Shown here piece by piece: positions 51,170 through 61,964 of a stretch of 64,000 bases of DNA; within the stretch, counting starts at the first letter, position 1; each line of letters opens with the position of its first letter. This DNA comes from Prauserella muralis (lineage in GTDB: Bacteria; Actinomycetota; Actinomycetes; Mycobacteriales; Pseudonocardiaceae). The DNA lies in NCBI RefSeq assembly GCF_003202285.1, contig NZ_MASW01000001.1:124001-188000 (forward strand), read 5' to 3'. A program made the translations under genes and the position numbers. The notes below the pieces were generated by a model. It was not told the DNA's origin, made no database searches, and worked only from the letters and a program-made list of their open reading frames with translations.

Positions 51170-52153
51170 ATGGCCCGGACCACCCCAGGCGTCCGGCTGC
51201 TGCCGAACGCGATCACCGTGCTCGCGTTGTGCGCGGGCCTTTCGGCGGTGCAGTTCGCGTTCGTGGGCGACTACGTGCTGGCGATCGGCGCCATCGGTGT
51301 CGCGGCGGTGCTCGACAGTCTCGACGGCCGCATCGCGCGCCTGCTCGACGCGACGTCGAGAATGGGTGCCGAGCTGGACTCACTGTCCGACGCGATCTCC
51401 TTCGGGGTCGCGCCCGCACTGGTCCTCTACATCTGGCTGCCCGACGCCGGCAGACTCGGCTGGGTCGCCGCCCTGATCTTCGCGGTGTGCATGGTGCTGC
51501 GGCTGGCGCGGTTCAACACGCTGCTCGACGACGCCGAGCAGCCGCCGTACGCGGGCGAGTTCTTCGTCGGCGTGCCCGCGCCCGCCGGTGGGCTGCTCGC
51601 GCTCATGCCGGTGATCCTGACGCTGCAGTTCGGCGAGAGCTGGTGGTCGTCGGAGATCGTGGTGTGGTTGTGGACGGTCGCGGTGGCGGGGCTGCTGATC
51701 AGCCGTATCCCGACGCTGTCGCTGAAGCGGCTGCGCGCGCCCGCTCGGGCGGTGGCGCCGCTGCTCGTCGGCGTGGGACTGGTGGCCGCGGCGATCATCC
51801 AGTACCCGCTGATCGCGCTCGCCAGCGCACTGCTGCTGTATCTGGCGCACATTCCGTACTCGGTCCGCCGCTACCACTGGCTGGCCAACCACCCCGAGGC
51901 GTGGGACGTGCCCGCCCGTGAGCGCAGGGCGATCCGGCGGGCTCGCAGCCAGCGACGGCTCGGCCTGCGCAGGCCGCAGTTCCGCCGCGTGGCGGGTGTC
52001 GCGCGGCGAGCGGTGCTGCGGCCGAGGCCGCCGACACAGCACGTGCCGAGGGTCTACCCTGCCGAGGCCGCCGCGCCGTCCGCGCGGACAGGCGAGCGGC
52101 GGCCGCGGCGGCGAAGCTGGCGGCGCATCGGCCTGCGCCAGCGCGGGGATTGA
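51170..52153 (+). CDS. pssA: CDP-diacylglycerol-serine O-phosphatidyltransferase
   Basis: This 327-residue membrane enzyme has the CDP-alcohol phosphotransferase motif D-x2-D-G-x2-A-R-x8-G-x3-D-x3-D intact at residues 49-74 and about six to eight membrane helices. Conserved loops include 'RLARFNTLLDD' and 'FFVGVPAPAGGLLAL'. The C-terminal ~75 residues are Arg/Pro-rich and cytoplasmic. With psd it makes phosphatidylethanolamine. The ATG lies 4 nt after the psd stop, with GGAGG upstream. The next gene is the CDC48-like ATPase. Confidence 0.94.
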   Translation: MARTTPGVRLLPNAITVLALCAGLSAVQFAFVGDYVLAIGAIGVAAVLDSLDGRIARLLDATSRMGAELDSLSDAISFGVAPALVLYIWLPDAGRLGWVAALIFAVCMVLRLARFNTLLDDAEQPPYAGEFFVGVPAPAGGLLALMPVILTLQFGESWWSSEIVVWLWTVAVAGLLISRIPTLSLKRLRAPARAVAPLLVGVGLVAAAIIQYPLIALASALLLYLAHIPYSVRRYHWLANHPEAWDVPARERRAIRRARSQRRLGLRRPQFRRVAGVARRAVLRPRPPTQHVPRVYPAEAAAPSARTGERRPRRRSWRRIGLRQRGD

Positions 52154-52202
52154 AGGGGCGTTCCTCCACGCGGGCACCCGCGGCGGCCCTAAGGTTGGGG
52201 GC

Positions 52203-54488
52203 GTGACGTCAGCCCAGCCGCAGATCGCGCTCACCGTCCGGCACACCGCTTCGGCGCTCGACACGCGGCGCGGTGTGGTCCGGTTGCATCCTGAGGTGCT
52301 CGACGCGCTGGGGCTGCGGGCGTGGGACGCGGTGCGGCTCACCGGCGCGCGGGTCAGCGCCGCACTCGCCGCGCCCGCGGCCGACGGCGGTGCACCGGGT
52401 GTGGTGCTCGCCGACGACGTCACGATGGCCAACCTGGGCGTCACCGAGGGCGCGGAGGTGGTCGTCGCACCGTGCGAGGTGACGGTGGCGCGCACGGTGA
52501 CCGTCTCCGGTTCGCGGCTCGCCCGGCTGTCGCTGAACCCGCACACGCTGCGACTGGCGCTGATCGGCAAGGTGCTCACCGTCGGCGACGCCGTCTCGCT
52601 GCTTCCGCAGGACCTGGCGCCCCCGCCCGGCTCCGACGTCATCGCCGTCCGCGGCCAGCTGTCCAGGGCCATCGGCGCGAGCTGGACCAGCGAGCTACTG
52701 ACCGTCACCGCCACCGACCCGGCTGGTCCGGTGGCCGTCGGGCAGTCCACCGTGGTCGGCTGGCGGGGTGCCCCTGCGCCGGAACCGGCAGGACGGCCCG
52801 CTTCGGCACGCCAGGCCGCCGATCCCAACGCCGCCGAGGTCACCGAGTTCCCCGAGTTCCCCGAGGTCGCCGGGGCGATCGAGGACGAGCCGGAGGAGGC
52901 GCCTCCGCCCATGGCCGACCTCGCGGGCTCCGCCTCGGCCGCGCGCAGGCTCGCCGAGTGGTTCGACCTCGCCTTCCACCGGCCCGACCTGCTCGAACGG
53001 CTGGGGACGTCCGGCAGGCTCGGTGTGCTGCTCTCCGGGCCGGAGGGCGTCGGCAAGGCCACGCTGGTCCGGTCGGTCGCCCACGCCGAGCGCGTGCGGG
53101 TGGTCAGCCTCGCCGCGCCCACGGTCGCCGTGCTGGAACCCGACGCCGCGCTCACGCGGGTGGCACGGGCCGTCGACGCCGCGTCCTCGGGTGAGGGCAA
53201 GGGCGTGCTGCTGCTCACCGACATCGACGCCCTGCTGCCCGCGCACCAGCCGCCGCCGGTGGCCACCGTGGTGCTCGACCGGCTGCGCGCCGCGCTGGGC
53301 AGGCCCGGGTTCGCGCTCGTGGCCACCACGGCGCATCCGGAGTCCGTCGATCCCCGCCTGCGCGGTGTCGATCTGCTCGACCGGGAGCTGACACTGGGCC
53401 TTCCCGACGGGCAGACCCGCACGGAACTGCTGCGCGTCCTGCTGCGCGACACGCCCGTGGAGTCCGGTGTGGACTTCGGGTCGATCGCCGAGCGCACCCC
53501 GGGTTTCGTCGCCGCCGACCTGATCGCCCTGCGCAGGGATGCGGCGCTGCGCGCGGCTCTGCGGCACCGCGACAGCGACGACGAGCCCCGGATCGCCGAG
53601 CAGGATCTGCTGGACGCGCTGGAGTCGGTGCGGCCGCTCTCGATGTCCGCCTCGGACACGCTGGCCACCGGAGGACTCTCGCTGGACGACGTCGGCGACA
53701 TGACCGAGGTGAAGCAGTCGCTCACCGAGTCGGTGCTGTGGCCGCTGCGGTACCCCGACTCGTTCGCGCGGCTGGGGGTCGCCCCGCCACGCGGTGTGCT
53801 GCTGTACGGCCCGCCCGGCAACGGCAAGACGTTTCTCGTGCGCGCGCTGGCCGGCACGGGCGCGCTCAACGTCTTCGCCGTCAAGGGCGCCGAGCTGATG
53901 GACAAGTGGGTCGGCGAATCGGAGCGCGCGGTGCGCGAGCTGTTCCGCAGGGCGGCCGAGGCGGCGCCTGCGCTGATCTTCCTGGACGAGGTGGACGCGC
54001 TGGCGCCGAGGCGCGGGCAGTCCAGCGACTCCGGGGTGTCCGACCGGGTGGTGGCCGCGCTGCTGACCGAACTGGACGGTGTGGAGCCGCTGCGCGACGT
54101 CGTGGTGCTGGGTGCGACGAACCGGCCGGAGCTGGTGGACTCGGCGCTGTTGCGGCCGGGCAGGCTGGAGCGGCTGATCTACGTTCCACCTCCGGACGTC
54201 GAGGCCAGGGTGGCGATCCTGCGCGCGAGCGCACGGAACACGCCACTGTCCTCCGATGTGGACCTCGAGGAGCTGGCATCCACATTGGACGGTTACTCGG
54301 CGGCGGACTGCGCGGCGCTGATCAGGGAGGCCGCGCTCACGGCCATGCGGGAGTCACTGGAGGCCGCCGAGGTCACCGCCGCCCACCTGGCGAAGGCGCG
54401 TGACGTGGTGCGCCCTTCCCTCGACCCGGCACAACTGGCGGCCCTGGAGGCCTACGCCCGCCGCTCTCCGACCACCACCACCCAGTAG
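52203..54488 (+). CDS. CDC48/p97-like tandem AAA+ ATPase
   Basis: The 761-residue protein has an N-terminal substrate domain of the CDC48 type ('VRHTASALDTRRGVVRLHPEVLDALGLRAWDAVRLTG', about 1-180) and an acidic linker 'EVTEFPEFPEVAGAIEDEPEE'. D1 (about 265-470) has Walker A 'GPEGVGKAT' and Walker B 'LLTDIDAL'; D2 (about 500-730) has canonical Walker A 'GPPGNGKTFLVRAL', Walker B 'FLDEVDAL' and 'GATNRPELVDSALLRPGRL' with the sensor and arginine fingers. In D1 the Walker A Thr/Ser is Ala and Walker B lacks the catalytic Glu, so hydrolysis probably rests in D2. The GTG at 52203 is chosen. M. tuberculosis Rv0435c is the counterpart. Confidence 0.94.
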   Translation: MTSAQPQIALTVRHTASALDTRRGVVRLHPEVLDALGLRAWDAVRLTGARVSAALAAPAADGGAPGVVLADDVTMANLGVTEGAEVVVAPCEVTVARTVTVSGSRLARLSLNPHTLRLALIGKVLTVGDAVSLLPQDLAPPPGSDVIAVRGQLSRAIGASWTSELLTVTATDPAGPVAVGQSTVVGWRGAPAPEPAGRPASARQAADPNAAEVTEFPEFPEVAGAIEDEPEEAPPPMADLAGSASAARRLAEWFDLAFHRPDLLERLGTSGRLGVLLSGPEGVGKATLVRSVAHAERVRVVSLAAPTVAVLEPDAALTRVARAVDAASSGEGKGVLLLTDIDALLPAHQPPPVATVVLDRLRAALGRPGFALVATTAHPESVDPRLRGVDLLDRELTLGLPDGQTRTELLRVLLRDTPVESGVDFGSIAERTPGFVAADLIALRRDAALRAALRHRDSDDEPRIAEQDLLDALESVRPLSMSASDTLATGGLSLDDVGDMTEVKQSLTESVLWPLRYPDSFARLGVAPPRGVLLYGPPGNGKTFLVRALAGTGALNVFAVKGAELMDKWVGESERAVRELFRRAAEAAPALIFLDEVDALAPRRGQSSDSGVSDRVVAALLTELDGVEPLRDVVVLGATNRPELVDSALLRPGRLERLIYVPPPDVEARVAILRASARNTPLSSDVDLEELASTLDGYSAADCAALIREAALTAMRESLEAAEVTAAHLAKARDVVRPSLDPAQLAALEAYARRSPTTTTQ

Positions 54489-54516
54489 GAGCCGGAGCCG
54501 CCACCCACGGAGCCCA

Positions 54517-54605
54517 AAGCTCCCCAATGCCACATTCGTAGCGTTCAACTTCCCCAATGCGGCATTCGTAGCGCCCAGCGCCACCAATGCCACATTGGGG
54601 AGCTT
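54517..54605. repeat. Nested repeat element (family A, copy 2)
   Basis: The outer arms AAGCTCCCCAATG (54517-54529) and CATTGGGGAGCTT (54593-54605) are perfect complements. Inside, a 23-nt unit beginning TCCCCAATGC and ending TTCGTAGCG occurs twice (54521-54543, 54551-54573; two mismatches), and a third partial copy precedes the right arm. The same outer arm is used at 377-465. Both copies lie between convergent genes. Confidence 0.85.
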
Positions 54606-54635
54606 GGCGCGGGTTGTTACCGGTGGCGTTGGCGG

Positions 54636-55334
54636 CTACTTGCCCTTGCTGACGCCCTGGTAGTCCTTGGTGACGATCACGATGACGCCGGCGCTGGAGT
54701 CGGCGATGCCCTCGAAGCGCGGCTCGGCGCGCAACCCGAACATCCCGGCCAGCGACCTGGCGGCGGTCTCCTCGGCGGTGCCGGGCCGGAAGTAGGCGGT
54801 GCTGGTGGGGATGACCCCCGACGAGTAGTTGGAGACGTCGACGACGTTCCAGCCCTGCGAGCGGAAGTCCTCGGCGGCCTCGCTGGCCAGCCCCTTGATG
54901 GTGCTGTTGTTGTAGACGCGCACGGCGACCCACTTGGCGGACGCCTGCTGGTCCTGCCCGTTCGCTCCGTCGCCGTCGCCGTCCCCGGCCTGGCCGTCGC
55001 CCGCATCGCCGTTGCCGTTGCCGTCACCGGTGCCGTCGCCCTGGCCGGGCGCCGGGGTACCCGTGCCGCCGGGCGATCGGGTCGGCGAACCCGGGCTCGA
55101 CGGCTGCCCGTTCGTCGGCGAGCCGGGCGAGGACGTCGCGGACGGCTCCGTCGTACCGCCGGGACCCTGCGTGGGCTGGGCCGTGCCCGTGGGCGTCGGC
55201 GACGCGTTCTGGTCACCGTCGCCGTTTCCCGTGGCCAGCGTGATGCCACCGATGACGGCCGCGATCACCGCGACCGCGAGCAGCCCCAGCCCGGCGGCGC
55301 GCATCGGCCTGGACAGCCCGTCGAAGACGCTCAT
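54636..55334 (-). CDS. LytR C-terminal-domain membrane protein (VirR/Rv0431-like)
   Basis: The 232-residue protein has one membrane anchor near the N-terminus ('AAGLGLLAVAVIAAVIGGITLATG', ~14-36) and an extracellular Pro/Gly/Thr linker. A striking Gly/Asp repeat ('GDGTGDGNGNGDAGDGQAGD') follows, then a LytR_C domain ('WVAVRVYNNSTIKGLASEAAEDFRSQGWNVVDVSNYSSGVIPTSTAYFRPG'). In M. tuberculosis VirR is a cell-envelope protein controlling vesicle release; a related role in envelope integrity is likely. It overlaps the upstream DUF3263 gene by 4 nt (ATGA). Confidence 0.9.
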   Translation of the reverse strand: MSVFDGLSRPMRAAGLGLLAVAVIAAVIGGITLATGNGDGDQNASPTPTGTAQPTQGPGGTTEPSATSSPGSPTNGQPSSPGSPTRSPGGTGTPAPGQGDGTGDGNGNGDAGDGQAGDGDGDGANGQDQQASAKWVAVRVYNNSTIKGLASEAAEDFRSQGWNVVDVSNYSSGVIPTSTAYFRPGTAEETAARSLAGMFGLRAEPRFEGIADSSAGVIVIVTKDYQGVSKGK

Positions 55335-55654
55335 GGCAGTTCAATCCCCAACCGCCGTGCCGCACGGGTGCGCTGCCTCGCGGCGCGCAGCTTCCGGAGC
55401 CGTTTGACCAGCATCGGGTCCGCACGCATGGCTTCCTGCTTGTCGATGAGCCGGTTCAAGATCTGGTAGTAGCGGGTCGGCGACATGCCGAACAACTCGC
55501 GGATCGCCTGCTCCTTGGCGCCGGCGTACTTCCACCACTGGCGCTCGAAGGCGAGCACCGCCTGCTCCCGTTGCGAGAGCCCGTTCGCGGGTTGACCGGC
55601 TGGGGCGGGCGGGGACGGCTGGCCCTGGTGGGCCATCGACTCCGCGGCGTCCAT
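55331..55654 (-). CDS. DUF3263 helix-turn-helix protein (Rv0430-like)
   Basis: The 107-residue product has a Pro/Gln-rich start followed by the DUF3263 domain: 'LSQREQAVLAFERQWWKYAGAKEQAIRELFGMSPTRYYQILNRLIDKQEAMRADPMLVKRLRKLRA'. It resembles a DNA-binding helix-turn-helix with a basic tail. The family always accompanies the LytR_C/VirR gene in actinobacteria. It overlaps that gene by 4 nt and is divergent from def. Confidence 0.92.
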   Translation of the reverse strand: MDAAESMAHQGQPSPPAPAGQPANGLSQREQAVLAFERQWWKYAGAKEQAIRELFGMSPTRYYQILNRLIDKQEAMRADPMLVKRLRKLRAARQRTRAARRLGIELP

Positions 55655-55782
55655 CTGGCTCCTCGCAATCTCGGCGAAATCACACGGCTGTCGTTCCGCT
55701 GCGCCATTAGATCACGAGGCACCGACAGACGCCTGGACCACGCCCGGCGCGTCCCGGTGCCGATCTCCTAGGATTGCGCCTC

Positions 55783-56397
55783 GTGACCGTTCACGCGATC
55801 CGCATCGCAGGCGACCCCGTGCTCCACCACCCGACGCGGGAGGTGGAGGCGTTCGACGCCGAGCTCGCCAGGCTCGCCGACGACATGTTCGAGACGATGT
55901 ACGCGGCCGAGGGCGTCGGGCTGGCGGCGAACCAGATCGGCGTCGACCTGCGGATCTTCGTGTACGACTGCCCCGACGACGAGGGCGTGCGGCACCGGGG
56001 CGTCGTGGTGAACCCCGTGCTGGAGACCAGCGAGGTCCCGGAGACCATGCCGGACCCGGACGACGACTGGGAGGGCTGCCTCTCGGTGCCGGGTGAGTCG
56101 TACCCGACGGGGCGGGCGTCCTGGGCCAGGGTCACCGGCGCCGACCTGGAGGGCAACCCGGTCGAGGTCGAGGGCACCGGCTACTTCGCACGCTGCCTGC
56201 AACACGAGACCGATCACCTGAACGGGTTCCTCTACCTCGACCGGCTCGTCGGCCGCCACGCGCGGGCCGCGAAGAAGATGCTGAAGGCCAACAAGTGGGG
56301 CGTTCCGGGCAACAGCTGGCTGCCCGAGCCACTGCCCGGCACCGAGGACACCAAGGACACCCGGCCCACCGGCGACAACGGCGACACCCGAGGTTAA
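55783..56397 (+). CDS. def: Peptide deformylase
   Basis: The 204-residue metalloenzyme removes the formyl group from nascent N-terminal Met. All three motifs are present: '[11 protein letters not shown]', 'EGCLSVPGE' (metal Cys), and 'HETDHLNG' (two metal His, catalytic Glu). A C-terminal extension '[19 protein letters not shown]' is charged and dispensable-looking. GTG at 55783 is selected over TTG 55774; AGGA lies ~11 nt upstream. In M. tuberculosis def (Rv0429c) also neighbours the Rv0430-Rv0431 pair. Confidence 0.97.
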   Translation: MTVHAIRIAGDPVLHHPTREVEAFDAELARLADDMFETMYAAEGVGLAANQIGVDLRIFVYDCPDDEGVRHRGVVVNPVLETSEVPETMPDPDDDWEGCLSVPGESYPTGRASWARVTGADLEGNPVEVEGTGYFARCLQHETDHLNGFLYLDRLVGRHARAAKKMLKANKWGVPGNSWLPEPLPGTEDTKDTRPTGDNGDTRG

Positions 56398-56483
56398 GCC
56401 GCTGGCGAACGCGCGGCACCGGCATCGGCTCCGAGCGCACAATCGGACCACGGGTGTAACGGTGTAATCGGCGCAAGGCGGTG

Positions 56484-57416
56484 ATGGCGGTGCCCGACAG
56501 GGACGACTCCGACGCGCTCGACGCGTACTCCCGGGCGGTGAGCTCCGTCGCCAGGTCGGTGACGCCACACGTCGCCAGTGTCCGGCTCGGCAGGGGCGGC
56601 GGTTCGGCCGTGGTGTTCGACGACGACGGCTACCTGCTCACCAACGCCCACGTGGTGGGCCGGGAGCGGGGCGGCACGGCAACGTTCGCCGACGGTGCCG
56701 AGGCTCCGTTCCAGGTCGTCGGCGCGGACCCGCTCTCGGACCTCGCCGTGCTCCGCGTGCGAGGGCAGGCGCCGCCCGCCGCCGTGCTCGGCGACGCCGA
56801 CCAGCTGGTCGTCGGTCAGCTGGTGGTGGCGATCGGCAGCCCGCTCGGCTTCTCCGGCTCGGTCACGGCGGGGGTGGTGAGCGCGCTCGGCAGGGCCATC
56901 CCGGTGCGGCAGGGCCGGGCCGCCCGCGTGATCGAGGACGTCATCCAGACCGACGCCGCGCTCAATCCCGGCAACTCCGGCGGCGCGCTCGCCGACTCGG
57001 CAGGCCGGGTGGTGGGCGTCAACACGGCCGTCGCCGGGTTCGGGCTCGGCCTCGCCGTTCCGGTCAACGCCACCACCCGGCGCATCATCGACACGTTGCT
57101 GGTGGAGGGCCACGTGCGCCGCGCCTACCTCGGCGTAGTGGGGGTGCCCGCGCCGCTGCCCGACGACGTCGCCGAGCGCACCGGCCAGTCCGCGGGCCTG
57201 CGGGTGGTCGAGGTGGTGGCCGGCGGGCCGGCCGACAGGGCGGGGCTGCGAGCGGGCGACCTCGTGCTCACGGTCGGACGCGAGCGGGTCGCCGACGCGC
57301 AGGGCATCCAGCGACAGCTCTTCGCCGAGGTGATCGGCACGCGGCTCGCCGTGACGGTGCTGCGCAACGGCGCGATGGTCGACGTCTTCGCGACTCCGAC
57401 CGAACTCGTGGGTTGA
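56484..57416 (+). CDS. HtrA/S1C-family trypsin-like protease with PDZ domain, no signal peptide
   Basis: The 310-residue protein has the catalytic triad His56 ('LTNAHVVG'), Asp86 ('DPLSDLAVL') and Ser165 ('NPGNSGGAL'), followed by a PDZ domain ('GLRVVEVVAGGPADRAGLRAGDLVLTVGRERVADAQGIQRQL'). In contrast to usual HtrA proteins there is no membrane segment or signal peptide; the N-terminus is 'MAVPDRDDSDALDAYSRAVSSVARS'. It would therefore act in the cytoplasm, unless the real start is further upstream (stop codons prevent much extension). AAGG lies 7 nt before the ATG at 56484, and a GTG sits just before. Confidence 0.92.
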   Translation: MAVPDRDDSDALDAYSRAVSSVARSVTPHVASVRLGRGGGSAVVFDDDGYLLTNAHVVGRERGGTATFADGAEAPFQVVGADPLSDLAVLRVRGQAPPAAVLGDADQLVVGQLVVAIGSPLGFSGSVTAGVVSALGRAIPVRQGRAARVIEDVIQTDAALNPGNSGGALADSAGRVVGVNTAVAGFGLGLAVPVNATTRRIIDTLLVEGHVRRAYLGVVGVPAPLPDDVAERTGQSAGLRVVEVVAGGPADRAGLRAGDLVLTVGRERVADAQGIQRQLFAEVIGTRLAVTVLRNGAMVDVFATPTELVG

Positions 57417-57463
57417 GGTCTGCCGCCCGGCGTGGCATGGTCGAGGAGACAACAACTGCACAT

Positions 57464-60052
<2,589 letters not shown>

Positions 60053-60204
60053 GCGGCCCGTCGCGTGCGAAGGGCCCGCACGCTGAGCCGCCGGTGAACG
60101 ACCGATGAACACCCGGTTCGTCCAGGCCCGGCAACGGTGATCGACTCGTAGGCTCGTGGGTCCCGCGGGACAACAGCCACGACGCCGGGAGACGAGTAAC
60201 CGGG

Positions 60205-61899
60205 ATGAGAGTCACCGAGACGGTGCAGTCGCTCGCTGAGTTGCTCGGGTCGGCGCAGGGCCTGCTCGGCCTGCTCGCCGCCTCGGTGCTCACCATCGCC
60301 ACCCCGTTCGCCGACCGCTACCTGTTGCGGCGCAAGCGGCTGTCCTACCGCGTGCAGTACAACTCGAAGATCGGCCTGAGCCCGATCGACCTCCGCGACG
60401 ACGACGGCCCCGTCAAACACGCGGACCCGCAGCTCAAGCCCATCGCCGAGCTGCTGGACCGGATGACCATCGTCGTGATCCGCATCCGCAACACCGGTGT
60501 CGAGGACATCCGCAAGGAGGACTTCGACGACCAGCCGCTGACGTTCACCTTCGGCGGCAGGACCATCTGGAACGCGCGGATCTCCGAACCGTCGGTGGAG
60601 GAGCACCGCGCGAAGCTGAGCAAGATCCTCGAGTTCTCCACCGCCGAGGACAGCGAGCAGGCCCCGGGGCACGTCGACCGGCTCGACGAGGTCCGGACGT
60701 CGCTCGGCAAACGGATGATCGGCTGGTTCCGCCCTTCCCCCCAGGCCGCGGGGGAGGTGGCGACACCGAGGTGGCAGGGCGTCTCCCTCGACGGGCTCGA
60801 CCTGCAACGCAAGGAACGGTTCAAGCTCGTCGTGGTGCTGCGGGAGCCGGAGAGCAACGGCACCGGTGAGCTGACCAAGGACGTCGACTGGTCGGGGCAC
60901 CTGTCCGGCGGTCGCATCGTCAACGAGAAGGAGCAGCGCCGGATCACCTGGCCAAGGGCGACCGCGACCGTCGGGACACTGCTCGCGGGCGTGCTGCTCG
61001 CGACGCTGCTCGCCAACACGTCACGGCCCGCCGCCGATCCCGCGCTGGCCTGCGGCGCTGGCGAGGTGCGCGTCGTCGGCTCCAGCGCCTTCTCACCGAT
61101 CATGGGCAACATCGCCGACGCGTACTCGCGGGCCTGCGGCGAGGCGCAGGTGGACACGGAGCCCACGGGCAGCATCGCAGGCGTGCGCGCCCTGCGGCTG
61201 GCGGACCAGGACGAGCGGGACGAGCTCGCCGCGCTGTCCGACGGCAGGGCGGGCGACGCGGGCGGCCTCGTCGCCAGACCGCTCGCCGTGATCGTGTACG
61301 CGAGCGTGGTCAACGACTCCGCGGGGGTCGACGAGCTGACGCTCGCGCAGCTCAGGGGTATCTACACCGGCCGCTACCGCGACTGGAACGAGCTGCGGCG
61401 CGGGCCTTCGCTGCCGATCCGCATCGTCGGCAGGGGCCAGGAGTCCGGTTCGCGCCGCACCTTCGAGCAGACGGTGCTCGGCGCCAGCGAGGGAGCCTTG
61501 TCCTCGGACTCGTGCGAACGGCGCGACCGAGGCTCGCCGGAACCCACCATCCGGTGCGAGCGCAGCAGCGAAGCCGAGGTGCTCGACGAGGTGGCGGCCA
61601 CCGACGGCGCGATCGGCTACGTGGACCTGTCGTCAGCGAGCGCCGCGCGGGCGCAGGGCCTGCCCGTGACGGCGCTGGAACTGGACGGCGAGTACCCGGA
61701 CGTCAACGGAATCGCGGCGGGCTATCCGTTCTGGACCATCGAGTACCTCTACACGAGGGGCACGCCGGAGGAGGGCTCGCTGCTGGCCCGGTTCCTCGGA
61801 TACCTGCGCAGCGGCACCGCGCGCGACGAGCTGCAGAGCGCGGGCTACACCCCGTGCGTCGGCACGGACGGCAGCCTGCATCCGCTGTGCCGCGGGTGA
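60205..61899 (+). CDS. Membrane fusion protein with a PstS-like (phosphate-type) extracellular domain
   Basis: The 564-residue protein has TM1 at ~18-38 ('LLGLLAASVLTIATPFAD'), a cytoplasmic beta-rich domain (~45-245, 'YRVQYNSKIGLSPIDLRDDDGPVKH', 'VVIRIRNTGVEDIRKEDFDD'), TM2 at ~250-270 ('VGTLLAGVLLATLLAN'), and an extracellular PBP-like domain. The latter has 'VRVVGSSAFSPIMGNIADAYSRACG', 'LAQLRGIYTGRYRDWNEL', 'GRGQESGSRRTFEQTVLG', 'AIGYVDLSS', like PstS. No pst transporter genes are nearby. A sensor or envelope-capture role is possible. It sits between two thiD genes, 152 nt after the first. Confidence 0.83.
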   Translation: MRVTETVQSLAELLGSAQGLLGLLAASVLTIATPFADRYLLRRKRLSYRVQYNSKIGLSPIDLRDDDGPVKHADPQLKPIAELLDRMTIVVIRIRNTGVEDIRKEDFDDQPLTFTFGGRTIWNARISEPSVEEHRAKLSKILEFSTAEDSEQAPGHVDRLDEVRTSLGKRMIGWFRPSPQAAGEVATPRWQGVSLDGLDLQRKERFKLVVVLREPESNGTGELTKDVDWSGHLSGGRIVNEKEQRRITWPRATATVGTLLAGVLLATLLANTSRPAADPALACGAGEVRVVGSSAFSPIMGNIADAYSRACGEAQVDTEPTGSIAGVRALRLADQDERDELAALSDGRAGDAGGLVARPLAVIVYASVVNDSAGVDELTLAQLRGIYTGRYRDWNELRRGPSLPIRIVGRGQESGSRRTFEQTVLGASEGALSSDSCERRDRGSPEPTIRCERSSEAEVLDEVAATDGAIGYVDLSSASAARAQGLPVTALELDGEYPDVNGIAAGYPFWTIEYLYTRGTPEEGSLLARFLGYLRSGTARDELQSAGYTPCVGTDGSLHPLCRG

Positions 61900-61964
61900 C
61901 GGAGCCGTCCGCGCTCCCGGCGACCGGTTGGCCCGCGCCGATCGAAGGGCGCGACACTGGAGGG

